Both the position numbers and the translations under genes were made by a program. Below are positions 7,459 through 17,012 of a DNA stretch of 64,000 bases, piece by piece. The notes beneath the pieces were generated by a model, which searched no databases, had not been told where the DNA came from, and saw only the letters and a list, made by a program, of their open reading frames with translations. The stretch lies in contig NZ_PGEZ01000001.1 of assembly GCF_002797495.1 (NCBI RefSeq), forward strand, positions 1,054,001 to 1,118,000, read 5' to 3'. How positions within the stretch are numbered: position 1 is the stretch's first letter; each line of letters opens with the position of its first letter. The DNA is from Mumia flava (GTDB taxonomy: Bacteria; Actinomycetota; Actinomycetes; Propionibacteriales; Nocardioidaceae).

Positions 7459-8668
7459 AGCGGTAGTGGAGGACGTACCCGCGGGTCCGCAGGGCCTCCT
7501 CGACCCGCGCGCGGTGCTCGGGCCCTCGCGCCTCGACGCTGAGCGCGACCTCGACCTCGTCGACCCCGAGCGTCGCCGAGGTGCGCTCGTGGACGACGTC
7601 GAGGACGTTGACCTCCATCTGCGCCAGGACGCGCAGCAGCTCTTCGAGCGCACCGGGTCGGTCCGGGATCCGCGCGGAGAACGACAGGAACCGCCCCGCG
7701 GCCGCCAGCCCGTGGCGGACGACCCGCATGAGCAGCAGCGGATCGATGTTGCCGCCGCTCAGCACGGCGACCAGCGGACCCTCTCCTGCGAACTGTCCGG
7801 GATGCTCCATCAGCGCGGCGACCGCGGCGGCACCGGCCGGTTCCACGACCTGCTTGGCCCGCTCGAGCATCATCAGCAGCGCACGGCTCAGCGACTCCTC
7901 GCCCACGGTGACGACGTCGTCGACCCAGCGCGCCACCTGTTCGAACGGGACGTCACCGGGGCGCGAGACCGCGATCCCGTCAGCCATCGTCCGCCGACCC
8001 TCCACGGAGGTCGGGGTGCCCTGAGCGAGCGACGGCGGGTACGCGGCGACGTGCTCGGCCTGGACCCCCACGACCCGGACGTCCGGGCGCACCGCGCGGG
8101 CCGCGAGCGCGATCCCGGCGACCAGCCCGCCACCACCGACCGGGACGACGATCGTCGTCGCCTCGGGCACCTGCTCGAGGATCTCCAGCCCCAGGGTCCC
8201 CTGGCCGGCGACCACGTCGGGGTGGTCGAACGGGTGGATCAGCACGGCACCGGTCCGCTCCGCGTACGCGTGGGCCGCCTCGAGCGCACTCTCGACGCTC
8301 GTGCCGGCGGTCTCGACCTCCGCACCGTACGCGAGGGTCGCCTCGAGCTTCGGCAGCGGAGCGCCCTCGGGCATGTAGACCTTGGCTCGCGTCCCGACGA
8401 GCGAGGCCGCGAGCGCGACGCCCTGCGCGTGGTTGCCGGCACTCGCCGCGACGACGCCGCGCGCCCGTTCCTCGGGTCGCAGCCGCGCGATCCGGACGTA
8501 CGCGCCGCGGATCTTGAACGACCCGGCGCGCTGGAGGTTCTCGCACTTGAGCACGACGCGACGGCCCAGCAGGTCCGACAGCGGCCGCGATCCCTGGACC
8601 GGCGTCCGCGACGCGATGCCGGCGAGCATCGCCTCCGCGGCCCTGACCTCGGCGAGGGTGACGGTCAC
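7457..8668 (-). CDS. ilvA: Threonine dehydratase (threonine ammonia-lyase) with ACT domain
   Basis: A 403-residue fold-type II PLP enzyme that deaminates L-threonine to 2-oxobutanoate. The PLP lysine is in RAGSFKIRGAY, the phosphate-binding loop is VVPVGGGGLVAG, and SAGNHAQGVA is the substrate loop. The C-terminal 80 residues (FSARIPDRPGALEELL onward) form an ACT domain for allosteric control. This length and single ACT domain match the common actinobacterial enzyme. GTG at 8668 overlaps the upstream permease stop by 4 nt (GTGA), indicating translational coupling in the metB - permease - ilvA operon. It could serve isoleucine synthesis or threonine catabolism; no other ilv gene is nearby. Confidence 0.93.
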   Translation of the reverse strand: MTVTLAEVRAAEAMLAGIASRTPVQGSRPLSDLLGRRVVLKCENLQRAGSFKIRGAYVRIARLRPEERARGVVAASAGNHAQGVALAASLVGTRAKVYMPEGAPLPKLEATLAYGAEVETAGTSVESALEAAHAYAERTGAVLIHPFDHPDVVAGQGTLGLEILEQVPEATTIVVPVGGGGLVAGIALAARAVRPDVRVVGVQAEHVAAYPPSLAQGTPTSVEGRRTMADGIAVSRPGDVPFEQVARWVDDVVTVGEESLSRALLMMLERAKQVVEPAGAAAVAALMEHPGQFAGEGPLVAVLSGGNIDPLLLMRVVRHGLAAAGRFLSFSARIPDRPGALEELLRVLAQMEVNVLDVVHERTSATLGVDEVEVALSVEARGPEHRARVEEALRTRGYVLHYR

Positions 8669-9912
8669 GGATTCTCCTCGTCGGGCTGATCGCGCCGGCC
8701 GTCGTGGTCGGCCTCGGGCGTGCGACCGCCGCCCGGACGGTCGCCGCGGTCGGCGGGGCCGGGCGAGTCCGCGAGCGGGCTGTCCGAGTCGGCGGCCGGC
8801 GGCGCGCCGGACCCTGGTGGCCCGTGGGGTTGTCGGTACGCCGCCCAGCCCGGCGCGAGGTGCCGTACGACCGAGTTCACGCAGGCGACGGTCGGCACCG
8901 CGAGCAGGGCACCGACGATCCCCGCGAGGGTCGCGCCGGCCGCGATCGCGGCGATGATCGCCAGCGGGTGGACCGCGACGAACGCGCCCATCAGGAACGG
9001 CTGCAGGACGTGGGACTCGAGCTGCTGGACCGCGATCACGCCGATCAGCATCAGCACGGCCACCCAGGGCCCCTGGGCCACGAGCGCGACCATCACGGCG
9101 ACCAGCCCCGACAGGAACGCGCCGATGATCGGGATGAAGGCACCGAGGAAGACGAGGGTCGCGATCGCGAGGGCGAGCGGGACGTTGAGCACGACGGCGA
9201 CCAGCGCGATGCCGATCGCGTCGACGAGGGCGACCAGCACCGTCGCGCGGACGAATCCGGTCAGCGTCGTCCACGCGACGCGTCCGGACGAGTCGACCCG
9301 CTCCCGCGCGGCCTGCGGGACCAGGCGGGTGACCCACCCCCAGATCCGCTTGCCCTGGTAGAGGAAGAAGTAGGTGGCGAACAGCGCGATGAAGAGCCCG
9401 GCGACGAAGTGGGTGACCGTCGTGCCGACAGCGGTGACCCGGCTGACGAGGTCGGTCGAGCCGGCGTCCTGGAGCGCCTGGGTGACGTCGTCGAGCCAGC
9501 CGGAGAGCTGGTCGTCGGACAGGCCCAGCGGTCCGGTCCGGGCCCAGTCCTGGATCTCGTCGATGCCGACGATCAGCTGGTCCCGCAGGTCGTCGAACTG
9601 GGTGGCGACCTGCTGGCCGATCAGCGTGAGCATCCCCGCGACCAGGGCGATCCCACCCAGCACGACCGCGAGGGCCCCGGCGAGCCTGGGCACGCGGAGC
9701 CGCTCCAGCGCGTCGACCGCCGGGACCGCCAGGGCGGTGATCAGCACGGCGATCGCGATCGGCACGGTGATCTCGGAGAAGTAGCCGAGGACCAGGAAGA
9801 CGCCGTAGGCGACGACGGCGATCACGATCAGCCGCCACGACCAGGCGGCACCCAGACGGATCCCGTACGGAACGTCGCGGTCCACGTCACGCGGCTCGGT
9901 CGGTCCGGCCAC
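8665..9912 (-). CDS. AI-2E family transporter (PerM/YhhT-like permease)
   Basis: A 415-residue protein with about eight transmembrane spans in the AI-2E exporter (PF01594) arrangement. Two N-terminal spans begin at WRLIVIAVVAYGVFLVLG and ITVPIAIAVLITALAVPAV; conserved motifs include FLGAFIPIIGAFLSG and GVIAVQQLESHVLQPFLMG. A hydrophilic, proline- and aspartate-rich tail of about 60 residues follows the last span. GTG at 9912 starts 1 nt after the metB stop. Members range from signal exporters to sodium/proton antiporters, so the substrate is not known. Location between metB and ilvA suggests amino-acid related transport, which is inference only. Confidence 0.88.
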   Translation of the reverse strand: MAGPTEPRDVDRDVPYGIRLGAAWSWRLIVIAVVAYGVFLVLGYFSEITVPIAIAVLITALAVPAVDALERLRVPRLAGALAVVLGGIALVAGMLTLIGQQVATQFDDLRDQLIVGIDEIQDWARTGPLGLSDDQLSGWLDDVTQALQDAGSTDLVSRVTAVGTTVTHFVAGLFIALFATYFFLYQGKRIWGWVTRLVPQAARERVDSSGRVAWTTLTGFVRATVLVALVDAIGIALVAVVLNVPLALAIATLVFLGAFIPIIGAFLSGLVAVMVALVAQGPWVAVLMLIGVIAVQQLESHVLQPFLMGAFVAVHPLAIIAAIAAGATLAGIVGALLAVPTVACVNSVVRHLAPGWAAYRQPHGPPGSGAPPAADSDSPLADSPGPADRGDRPGGGRTPEADHDGRRDQPDEENP

Positions 9913-9913
9913 G

Positions 9914-11074
9914 TCAGCCCCGGGCGTACCGCTCGAAGGCCCGCTCGAGGTCCGCGACGAGGTCGTCCCCGGTCTCGATCCCCACGCTGACCCGGATCAG
10001 GTCGGAGGGCACCTCCAGGGGCGACCCGGCGGCCGACGCGTGCGTCATCCGGCCGGGGTGCTCGATCAACGACTCGACGCCGCCGAGGGACTCGGCGAGC
10101 GTGAAGAGCTCGGTGTGCTCCACGACGCCGAGCGCGGCCTGCTCACCGGCGGTCATCCGGAACGACACCATCCCGCCGAAGCGGCGCATCTGGCGGGCGG
10201 CGACCGCGTGGCCGGGATGCTCGACCAGACCCGGGTAGATCACCTCGGCCACCTCGGGTCGGCCCTGCAGGAACGCGACGACCGCCTCGGCGTTGTCGCA
10301 GTGGCGCTCCATCCGGATCCCGAGGGTCTTCAGACCGCGCAGCACGAGCCACGCGTCGAACGGGCCCGCGACCGCACCCATCGCGTTCTGGTGGAACCGC
10401 AGCGGCTCCTCGAGCGCCTCGTCACCGACGACCAGCGCGCCGCCGACGACGTCGGAGTGCCCGCCGGCGTACTTCGTCGTCGAGTGCACGACGACGTCCG
10501 CGCCGAGGGCGAGCGGCTGCTGGAGGTACGGCGAGGCGAACGTGTTGTCGACGACGAGCAGAGCGCCGGCCTCGTGCGCGACCTCGGCCAGCGCGGCGAT
10601 GTCGGCGATCCCGAGCAGCGGGTTCGTCGGCGTCTCGACCCAGACGATCTTCGTGCTGCCCGGGCGGATCGCGGCGCGGACCGCGTCGACGTCGGCGACC
10701 GCGGCCGCGTCGTAGGCCAGACCCCACCGCGTCTCGACCTTGTCGAACAGCCGGAACGTGCCGCCGTACGCGTCGTCGGGGATGACCACGTGGTCACCCG
10801 GCGAGGTCAGTGCGCGCAGGAGCGTGTCCTCGGCGGCCAGGCCGCTGGCGAACGCGAGCGCGGCCGGACCGCCCTCGAGGGAGGCGAGGCACTCCTCGAG
10901 GGCGGTCCGGGTGGGGTTGGCGCTGCGCGAGTACTCGTACCCCTCGCGCAGACCGCCGACCCCGTCCTGCTTGTAGGTGCTGGTCGCGTAGATCGCGGGG
11001 ACCACCGCCCCCGTCCGGGGGTCGGGCTCCTGCCCCGCATGGATCGCACGCGTCTCGAAGCCGTAGTCAGTCAC
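9914..11074 (-). CDS. metB: Cystathionine gamma-synthase
   Basis: A 386-residue PLP enzyme of the Cys/Met metabolism family; M. tuberculosis MetB has 388. It joins O-acylhomoserine and cysteine to cystathionine, and many relatives also act as gamma-lyase. Hallmarks are the N-terminal [19 protein letters not shown], the SRSANPTR loop, and the PLP lysine in [15 protein letters not shown]. Cystathionine beta-synthase is encoded 29 kb away, so a complete transsulfuration route is likely. The GTG is 6 nt from a TACGCT hexamer, which suggests a leaderless operon transcript. First gene of a three-gene operon. Confidence 0.94.
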   Translation of the reverse strand: MTDYGFETRAIHAGQEPDPRTGAVVPAIYATSTYKQDGVGGLREGYEYSRSANPTRTALEECLASLEGGPAALAFASGLAAEDTLLRALTSPGDHVVIPDDAYGGTFRLFDKVETRWGLAYDAAAVADVDAVRAAIRPGSTKIVWVETPTNPLLGIADIAALAEVAHEAGALLVVDNTFASPYLQQPLALGADVVVHSTTKYAGGHSDVVGGALVVGDEALEEPLRFHQNAMGAVAGPFDAWLVLRGLKTLGIRMERHCDNAEAVVAFLQGRPEVAEVIYPGLVEHPGHAVAARQMRRFGGMVSFRMTAGEQAALGVVEHTELFTLAESLGGVESLIEHPGRMTHASAAGSPLEVPSDLIRVSVGIETGDDLVADLERAFERYARG

Positions 11075-11080
11075 TCCGCG

Positions 11081-11086
11081 AGCGTA
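11081..11086 (-). promoter_or_regulatory. -10 element TACGCT, leaderless start of metB operon
   Basis: TACGCT on the minus strand is followed by 6 nt and the metB GTG at 11074; no ribosome-binding site is visible. The -35 region is weak. Confidence 0.42.
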
Positions 11087-11118
11087 TCCGGAACGCGACA
11101 GTTCGCTCAGGGGGCCGC

Positions 11119-12309
11119 TCAGCGGGCCACCACGGAGTCACGCGCCGCCACCGCGATGTCGGGGTGGTCGGAGAACAGCCCGTCGATGCCCGCGCGCAGG
11201 AACGTGGTGACCTCGCCCTCGAGGTCGCCGATCGCGTTCGGGTCCGTGCCGATGCGGAAGTCGGCGGCCAGGAACTGGTTCTCCGCCCGGAAGGTCCAGG
11301 AGACGACCTCCAGGCCGAAGCGGTGCGCGTCGTCGATCACGTCGGTCGGCTCGGTCAGGTAGCCGTTCGCGTCCCGAGGGATCAGCACGTTCTTCTCGGC
11401 ACTGACGATGTCGATGAACCGCGACAGCTTCTTCAGACCGGCGGGCTTCACCAGGTCGGCGTACGTCGTGGGGTTGCCGGCCACCGTGTAGTCGTACGGC
11501 TGGCCGCTGGCGCTCACGTTGAGCGCCAACGGGTTGCGGACCCGTCGGCTCAGGTCGGCGAGGTTGCCCACCTCGAACGACTGGATCGTGACCGGCGAGC
11601 GGCGGCCGTCGAGGTTGCGCTGGCGCAGCAGCCGCACCAGCGGGTCGGAGAGATCGAGGCCGATCGAGGCGAAGTAGGTCGGGTGCTTCGTCTCCGGCAC
11701 CACCTCGATCGTGCGGCCGGTGCGACGGCTCGCCCGCGCCGCGAGATCGATCACCTCGGCCAGCGTCGGGACCTCGTACCGACCGTCGTAGACGGTGTTC
11801 GCCGGCCGGACCTGCGGGAGGCGCTCCTTGGCACGCAGCGTCTTCAGCTCGGCGAGGGTGAAGTCCTCGGTGAACCAGCCGCTGATCGCTCGGCCGTCGA
11901 TCGTCTTCGTGGTCCGCCGATCGGCGAACTCGGGGTGGTCGGCGACGTCGGTGGTGCCGCCGATCTCGTTCTCGTGGCGCGCGACGAGGACGCCGTCGCG
12001 GGTGATGACCAGGTCGGGCTCGATCACGTCGGCGCCCTGGCGGATCGCGAGCCGGTAGGCGGCGAGGGTGTGCTCGGGGCGGTAGCCGGAGGCGCCGCGG
12101 TGCGCGATCACGTACGGCTCGCTCGCGTGGCCCTTGCCCTTCGGGTGGCCGCGGTCGTGGTCCTTCCCGTGGCCCTTGGGGTGGCCCGAGTCGCGACCGT
12201 GGTCGCGGGCGGTCTCGAGTGCGGAGGCGGTCGGGGCGGTGGCGGCGAGCATGGCGCCGGTGAGCAGCGCCGCGACGCCGACGAGGACGGTCTGACGAAG
12301 TGTCTTCAT
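11119..12309 (-). CDS. glpQ: Exported glycerophosphodiester phosphodiesterase
   Basis: A 396-residue secreted enzyme hydrolysing glycerophosphodiesters to glycerol 3-phosphate and an alcohol. Signal peptide covers about residues 1-32 (ending APTASALE), followed by a 35-residue His/Lys/Gly/Asp-rich linker. The GDPD barrel begins with [19 protein letters not shown], containing the catalytic His-Arg and the Glu ligand, then [15 protein letters not shown] and a second catalytic region [14 protein letters not shown] at 12309 is preferred because GAGGG precedes it; another ATG is five codons upstream. The neighbours are unrelated metabolically. Role in phosphate or lipid-headgroup scavenging is inferred from the family. 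Confidence 0.92.
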   Translation of the reverse strand: MKTLRQTVLVGVAALLTGAMLAATAPTASALETARDHGRDSGHPKGHGKDHDRGHPKGKGHASEPYVIAHRGASGYRPEHTLAAYRLAIRQGADVIEPDLVITRDGVLVARHENEIGGTTDVADHPEFADRRTTKTIDGRAISGWFTEDFTLAELKTLRAKERLPQVRPANTVYDGRYEVPTLAEVIDLAARASRRTGRTIEVVPETKHPTYFASIGLDLSDPLVRLLRQRNLDGRRSPVTIQSFEVGNLADLSRRVRNPLALNVSASGQPYDYTVAGNPTTYADLVKPAGLKKLSRFIDIVSAEKNVLIPRDANGYLTEPTDVIDDAHRFGLEVVSWTFRAENQFLAADFRIGTDPNAIGDLEGEVTTFLRAGIDGLFSDHPDIAVAARDSVVAR

Positions 12310-12408
12310 GGCCCTCGAGCCCATCGGTCGGTGGTGGCGTCAGCGCGGCGGGCGTGCGAGCACGGCATGAACGGTGCGCGAACGCTCGATCGCGCTCACA
12401 CTGATCGG

Positions 12409-13512
12409 GTGCGGGCATGGCGCGTGGTCTCGACAGCCTCGACCGGCGAGGGTGCCTCGACCGGCGAGGGTGCCTCGACCGGCGAGGGGTCGCCGATCGA
12501 GCAAGACCCGCCGCCGATCGAGCGAGACCCGCCGCCGATCGAGCTCGTCGAGATCCCCGACCCCGTCGCCGGTGCCGGCCACCTGCTGGTGCGGGTGGCG
12601 GCCTGCGGTGTGTGTCGCACGGACCTGCACGTGATCGAGGGCGACCTGCCCACGCACCGCGAGAACGTCGTCCCCGGGCACGAGGTGGTCGGTCGGGTCG
12701 AGCGCGTCGGGCCGGGTGTCCGCGGCTGGCAGGTCGGCGACCGGGTCGGTGTCGCGTGGCTCCGGTCCACCTGCGGACGGTGCCGGTGGTGCGTCCGGGG
12801 GATGGAGAACCTGTGCCCGAAGGCCTCGTTCACGGGGTGGGACGCCGACGGCGGGTACGCCGAGCTCACCGCCGTCCCGGCGGACTTCGCGTACCACCTT
12901 CCCGAGGGCCCCAGCGACGTCGAGCTCGCTCCGCTGCTGTGCGCCGGGATCATCGGCTACCGGGCGCTGCGTCGTAGCGGGCTCCCGCTGCGCGGCCGGC
13001 TCGGGCTGTACGGCTTCGGGGGCAGCGCGCACCTGACGGCGCAGGTCGCGATCGCCGAGGGCGCACGGGTGCACGTGATGACCCGTGGCGAGGACGCGCA
13101 GCGGCTCGCGCTCCACCTCGGCGCGGAGTCGGCGCAGGGGGCGTACGACCCGCCGCCGGAGCCGCTGGACGCCGCCATCCTGTTCGCGCCCGTCGGTGAG
13201 CTGGTCCCGACCGCGCTCCAGGCGCTGGACCGCGGCGGCGTGCTGGCGATCGCCGGGATCCACCTCAGCGACGTGCCGCCGCTGGGCTACGAGCGCGACC
13301 TGTTCTACGAGCGCGAGATCCGCACCGTCACCGCGAACACCCGCGCCGACGGGCACGCGCTGCTCAGGATCGCCGCCGCGTCGCACGTGCGCGCGACCAC
13401 GCACCCGTACCCGTTCGAGCGCGCCGTCGACGCGTTGCGGGACCTGCGGGCCGGGCGGTTCGACGGTGCGGCGGTGCTGGTGATGGACGAGCCAGGCGCT
13501 CCGCCCGGATGA
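12409..13512 (+). CDS. Zinc-dependent alcohol dehydrogenase with repeat-expanded N-terminus
   Basis: A 367-residue medium-chain dehydrogenase. VRAWRVV at the GTG matches the usual family start, and the catalytic zinc site is [11 protein letters not shown] with PGHEVVGRV. The structural zinc loop has cysteines in [17 protein letters not shown], and the coenzyme fold is [13 protein letters not shown]. Between the start and ELVEIPDP, where relatives have about ten residues, lie roughly 30 residues made of three TGEGAS-type and three PPIExDP-type units encoded by tandem 18- and 21-bp repeats. A weak -10 (CACACT) 6 nt before the GTG suggests a leaderless start. The enzyme resembles the AdhP/AdhA alcohol dehydrogenases that act on simple aldehydes. 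Confidence 0.9.
   Translation: MRAWRVVSTASTGEGASTGEGASTGEGSPIEQDPPPIERDPPPIELVEIPDPVAGAGHLLVRVAACGVCRTDLHVIEGDLPTHRENVVPGHEVVGRVERVGPGVRGWQVGDRVGVAWLRSTCGRCRWCVRGMENLCPKASFTGWDADGGYAELTAVPADFAYHLPEGPSDVELAPLLCAGIIGYRALRRSGLPLRGRLGLYGFGGSAHLTAQVAIAEGARVHVMTRGEDAQRLALHLGAESAQGAYDPPPEPLDAAILFAPVGELVPTALQALDRGGVLAIAGIHLSDVPPLGYERDLFYEREIRTVTANTRADGHALLRIAAASHVRATTHPYPFERAVDALRDLRAGRFDGAAVLVMDEPGAPPG
12436..12541 (+). repeat. Tandem in-frame 18-bp and 21-bp repeats inside adh
   Basis: Three copies of an 18-mer beginning GCCTCGACCGGCGAGG (12436, 12454, 12472) are followed by three copies of a 21-bp unit containing CCGATCGAGC (12493, 12514, 12535). Both periods are multiples of three. Motifs GTCTCGA at the left and CGAGCGAGACC at the right resemble the ends of repeat family A. 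Confidence 0.75.
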
Positions 13513-13577
13513 GCGGGTCCGCGGGAACAGCCAGGACTCCCGCGTGGTTGAGATGATCACAGGGAGGAAGGAGCCCC

Positions 13578-14210
13578 ATGTTCTCGTTCAAGTCCCACCT
13601 CATCTCACCCGAGCAGGCTCTGCCGGGCCGCACGGAGCGGCCGTTCTCGGTCGGAGGTGAGCACCTCGTCCTCGGCAACCCGGTGGTCACCGACCCGCCC
13701 GAGGGGTACGAGGTCGCCGTGTTCGGTCTCGGCTGCTTCTGGGGTGAGGAGCAGACGTTCTGGCAGGTCCCGGGCGTCTGGTCGACCTCGGTCGGCTACG
13801 CCGGCGGATACACCCGCAACCCGACCTACGAGGAGGTCTGCTCCGGCCGCACCGGGCACGCCGAGGTCGTCCGGGTGGTCTACGACCCGAAGCAGGTCTC
13901 CTACGACGACCTGCTGAGGGTGTTCTGGGAGAACCACGACCCGACGCAGGGGATGCGCCAGGGCAACGACCGCGGCACCCAGTACCGCTCGATCATCCTC
14001 ACCACCACCGACGAGCAGGCCGAGCGGGCCGAGGCGTCGCGCGCTGCGTACCAGACGCGGATGAGCGCGCACGGCTACGGCGAGATCACCACCGTGATCA
14101 CCCCGCTGGGCGACTACTGGTACGCCGAGGACTACCACCAGCAGTACCTGGTGAAGAACCCGTTCGGCTACTGCCCGAACCACTCCACCGGCGTCACCGT
14201 CGCCGGGTGA
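13578..14210 (+). CDS. msrA: Peptide methionine sulfoxide reductase MsrA
   Basis: A 210-residue MsrA that reduces the S epimer of methionine sulfoxide. The nucleophile is Cys53 in [11 protein letters not shown]; substrate-binding residues lie in [25 protein letters not shown] and NDRGTQYRS; a likely resolving cysteine is in NPFGYCPNH near the C-terminus. The ATG has an AGGAAGGAG ribosome site. The N-terminal extension of about 45 residues ([15 protein letters not shown]) is usual in the longer actinobacterial forms. It fits the oxidative-damage theme of the window but shares no operon with the light cassette. Confidence 0.95.
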   Translation: MFSFKSHLISPEQALPGRTERPFSVGGEHLVLGNPVVTDPPEGYEVAVFGLGCFWGEEQTFWQVPGVWSTSVGYAGGYTRNPTYEEVCSGRTGHAEVVRVVYDPKQVSYDDLLRVFWENHDPTQGMRQGNDRGTQYRSIILTTTDEQAERAEASRAAYQTRMSAHGYGEITTVITPLGDYWYAEDYHQQYLVKNPFGYCPNHSTGVTVAG

Positions 14211-14229
14211 GCCCGGGCTGAGCGAAGCC

Positions 14230-15315
14230 GTGCGTCGTCCGGTCGTCGCCCTCCTGTCCGCCGTGGCCCTCGCGGCCACGGCGGCGTGCTCGGCCGCGAC
14301 CGACGATGCCGGGTCGTCCGACGGGTCGCCGACGCCGAGCGAGCCAACCCGTACGACGTCCCCCACGACCCCCGCACCGAGCGCGAGCCCGTCGACCACC
14401 CCGAGCGTGTCGCCCGCACCGTCCGTGCCGACGGCCGAGAGCCGGGTCTCGCTGCCGACGTTGATGGCCCGGTCGTACGACGGGCGCCGGCTGCAGCGCA
14501 CCGGCGTCCTGGTCCGCACCGACGACTACACCCGCTACGCCGTGCGCTACCGCAGCGACGACCTGTGGATCTCCGGGATCCTCAACGTCCCGACCGGGAG
14601 AGGCCCGTACCCGGTCGTGGTGATGGCGCACGGCTACATCGACCCGGCGATCTACGTCCGCGGCCAGGGCCTGATGCGCGAGCAGGACTGGCTGGCGCGG
14701 CGCGGCTTCGCCGTGCTCCACACGGACTACCGCGGTCACGCCGCCTCCGACGACACGGGCCCGCTCGACCGCGAGCTGCGCCTCGGCTACACCGTCGACG
14801 TGATCAACGCCGTGCACGCGGTACGACGGTCGTCGATGCGCCGCCTCGACGGCGCGCGGGTGAGCCTGCTCGGCCGCTCGATGGGCGGTGGCGTCGTCCT
14901 CAACGCACTCGTCACCCAGCCCGGCCTGGTCGACGCCGCCGTGGTCTTCGCGTCGGTCAGCTCGGACGCCGTCGACAACTTCGAGCGCTGGACCCGTCCG
15001 GAGCGGCCCGAGAGCGTCAGCCGGATCGAGCGGCGGTTCGGTCTGCCCGAGCAGAACCCGACGTTCTGGCGGCAGATCTCGTCCCGGACCTACGTCGACC
15101 GGATCACGGAGCCGGTGCTCCTGCACCACGGCACGTCCGACGACTCCTGCCCGTACCGCTGGTCCGTCCGGACCACGCGCGCGCTGACGAACGCCGGCGT
15201 CGACGCCCGGCTGCGGACCTACGAGGGCGAGGAGCACGCGTTCGGGCCGCAGTGGCCGCAGTCCATGCGGCGGACCCTGCGATTCCTGCGGTCCTCGTCC
15301 GAGCCGCAGGCCTGA
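14230..15315 (+). CDS. Exported alpha/beta hydrolase, probable lipoprotein
   Basis: A 361-residue secreted serine hydrolase (prolyl-oligopeptidase/DLH-like group). The signal sequence ends at ATAACS, an acceptable lipobox, followed by a 50-residue Ser/Thr/Pro linker that would extend the enzyme from the membrane. Core motifs are VVVMAHGYID (oxyanion region), HTDYRGHAASD, the nucleophile elbow LLGRSMGGG and the C-terminal GEEHAFGPQWP with the catalytic His. GTG at 14230 is 19 bp after msrA, so co-transcription is possible. Substrate unknown; ester or peptide cleavage are both possible. Confidence 0.85.
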   Translation: MRRPVVALLSAVALAATAACSAATDDAGSSDGSPTPSEPTRTTSPTTPAPSASPSTTPSVSPAPSVPTAESRVSLPTLMARSYDGRRLQRTGVLVRTDDYTRYAVRYRSDDLWISGILNVPTGRGPYPVVVMAHGYIDPAIYVRGQGLMREQDWLARRGFAVLHTDYRGHAASDDTGPLDRELRLGYTVDVINAVHAVRRSSMRRLDGARVSLLGRSMGGGVVLNALVTQPGLVDAAVVFASVSSDAVDNFERWTRPERPESVSRIERRFGLPEQNPTFWRQISSRTYVDRITEPVLLHHGTSDDSCPYRWSVRTTRALTNAGVDARLRTYEGEEHAFGPQWPQSMRRTLRFLRSSSEPQA

Positions 15316-15328
15316 CCCGGGTGCGCGC

Positions 15329-15607
15329 TCAGCCGGCGAGCCGGCCGTAGCGCTTCTCGGCCCGGGCACGCGCCTTCGCGGCCTCGACCTCACGGTCCTT
15401 CGGCGGCGCGCTCGTCACGAGATCGTCGAGCAGGTGGCGGGTGATGTGCGCGATCTCGGCGACGGCCCGGTCGAAGACCTCGGCGTTGGCCTGGGACGGC
15501 TTGTTCATCCCGCTGACCTTGCGCACGTACTGGAGCGCGGCGGCGTCGACCTCGTCGTCGGTCGCGGACGGCTCGAAGTTGTGGAGGGTACGGATGTTGC
15601 GGCACAT
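15329..15607 (-). CDS. DUF2277 protein
   Basis: A 92-residue soluble protein that begins with the invariant DUF2277 signature MCRNIRTLHNFEP. The rest is predicted helical (DEVDAAALQYVRKVSGMNKPSQ, then VFDRAVAEIAHITRHLLDDL). The family is small and widespread in actinobacteria and has no assigned function. The ATG lies 7 nt after a TAGCGT hexamer (15615-15620), so the message is probably leaderless. It is convergent with the upstream hydrolase, with a 13-bp gap. Confidence 0.88.
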   Translation of the reverse strand: MCRNIRTLHNFEPSATDDEVDAAALQYVRKVSGMNKPSQANAEVFDRAVAEIAHITRHLLDDLVTSAPPKDREVEAAKARARAEKRYGRLAG

Positions 15608-15647
15608 GCTCGGCACGCTACGCCGGTCGCGGCCACGGCGGTAGCCG

Positions 15648-17012
15648 TCAGGTGCGCGCGGCCGTGCGGTCACGGGCGACGGCGAACCGCGCCAGCGCCT
15701 CGCGCCGCTCGGTGTCGTGGTCGACGATCGGCTCCGGGTAGTCGCTCGCCGCCTCGGGAACGCGCCACGGCTCGTGCACGCTCGCTCCCGGCAGGTCCCG
15801 CAGCTCCGGCACCCAGCGGCGGACGTACTCCCCGTCGGGGTCGAACCGTCGGCCCTGGAGCACGGGGTTGAAGACCCGGACGTACGGGGCCGCGTCCGTC
15901 CCGGTGCCGGCGACCCACTGCCAGCCGTGGTTGTTCGACGCGACGTCGCCGTCGAGCAGGAGGTCGAGGAAGTGGCGTGCGCCGTGGGGCCACCAGACGT
16001 GCAGGTCCTTGACCAGGAAGCTCGCGGTCACCATCCGGACCCGGTTGTGCATCCAGCCCTCGGCCCGCAGCTGTCGCATCCCGGCATCCACGAACGGGAA
16101 GCCCGTCCGCCCGGCCCGCCAGGCCTCCAGCGCGTCGCCGCCCTCCCCGACGTAGTCCAGCGGCAGGTCGTCGCGCAGGTCCGACCAGGCCGACCGCGGG
16201 TGGTGGTGGAGGACGTCGGCGTAGAACTCCCGCCAGGCGAGCTCGTCGGTGAACCGTCGCGTCGCCTCGGCAGCCCCGCCGCGCGAGACGTCGGCGAGGT
16301 CGGCGAGGAGCGTCCGGGGATGGATCTCGCCGTACTTCAGCGGGATCGACAGCCGGCTGGTCGTGTCCAGGTCCGGGCGGTCGCGCTGGTCGGCGTAGTC
16401 GGCGAGACGCTCGTCGCGGAACGCGTGCCACCGGCGCAGCGCCGCGCGCTCCCCCACCTCGCCGACGTCCGTCGACGGCCGAGGCAGCGGGTCGGACGCG
16501 AGCCCGCGCCGCCACCGGACCTTGCGCGGCGATGTCGCGGGCGCCGGCCACCCGTGCTCGCGCCACGCGCGGGCGTAGGCCGAGAAGACCCGCGCCGGGG
16601 TCCCCGCCTGCGTCGTGACCCGCCCGGGCCCGACGGCGTACGGCGAGCCGGTGACCACGAGGTCGCGGCTCTCGGCCCGAAGCGCGTCGCGCACGGCGTC
16701 GTCGCGGCGGCGGCCGTACGGTGTGGACTCCCCGGTGACGTGCACGTGCTCGGAGCCGACCTCTGCGGCCACCGCCGGCACCACCGTCGCGGGATCGCCC
16801 TCCCGGACGACCAGCGCGCCGCCGCAGGCGTCGCGCAGCGCTGCGACGGAGGCGAGCCACCGGTCGCGGCGTGCGGTCGGGCGAGCCAGCAGCCTCGGGT
16901 CGAGCACCACGAGCGCGACCACCTCGTCGGCCTCGTCGCGGGCCGCGAGCAGGGCCGGGTGGTCGGCGAGACGGAGGTCGCGCCGGAACCAGACCACGGA
17001 CGCGGACTTCAC
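15648..17012 (-). CDS. phrB: Class I CPD photolyase
   Basis: A 454-residue photolyase that uses light and FAD to split cyclobutane pyrimidine dimers. The N-terminal antenna domain starts SASVVWFRRDLRLADHPAL; the FAD domain carries TSRLSIPLKYGEIHP, GRTGFPFVDAGMRQLRAEGWMHNR, DLHVWWPHG and DVASNNHGWQWVAGTGTDA. These hold the FAD-binding and tryptophan electron-transfer residues. GTG at 17012 overlaps the stop of the upstream methyltransferase (GTGA), so it is the last gene of a four-gene operon read from the putative CarH-controlled promoter. Light induction would fit both its chemistry and its position. Confidence 0.94.
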   Translation of the reverse strand: MKSASVVWFRRDLRLADHPALLAARDEADEVVALVVLDPRLLARPTARRDRWLASVAALRDACGGALVVREGDPATVVPAVAAEVGSEHVHVTGESTPYGRRRDDAVRDALRAESRDLVVTGSPYAVGPGRVTTQAGTPARVFSAYARAWREHGWPAPATSPRKVRWRRGLASDPLPRPSTDVGEVGERAALRRWHAFRDERLADYADQRDRPDLDTTSRLSIPLKYGEIHPRTLLADLADVSRGGAAEATRRFTDELAWREFYADVLHHHPRSAWSDLRDDLPLDYVGEGGDALEAWRAGRTGFPFVDAGMRQLRAEGWMHNRVRMVTASFLVKDLHVWWPHGARHFLDLLLDGDVASNNHGWQWVAGTGTDAAPYVRVFNPVLQGRRFDPDGEYVRRWVPELRDLPGASVHEPWRVPEAASDYPEPIVDHDTERREALARFAVARDRTAART

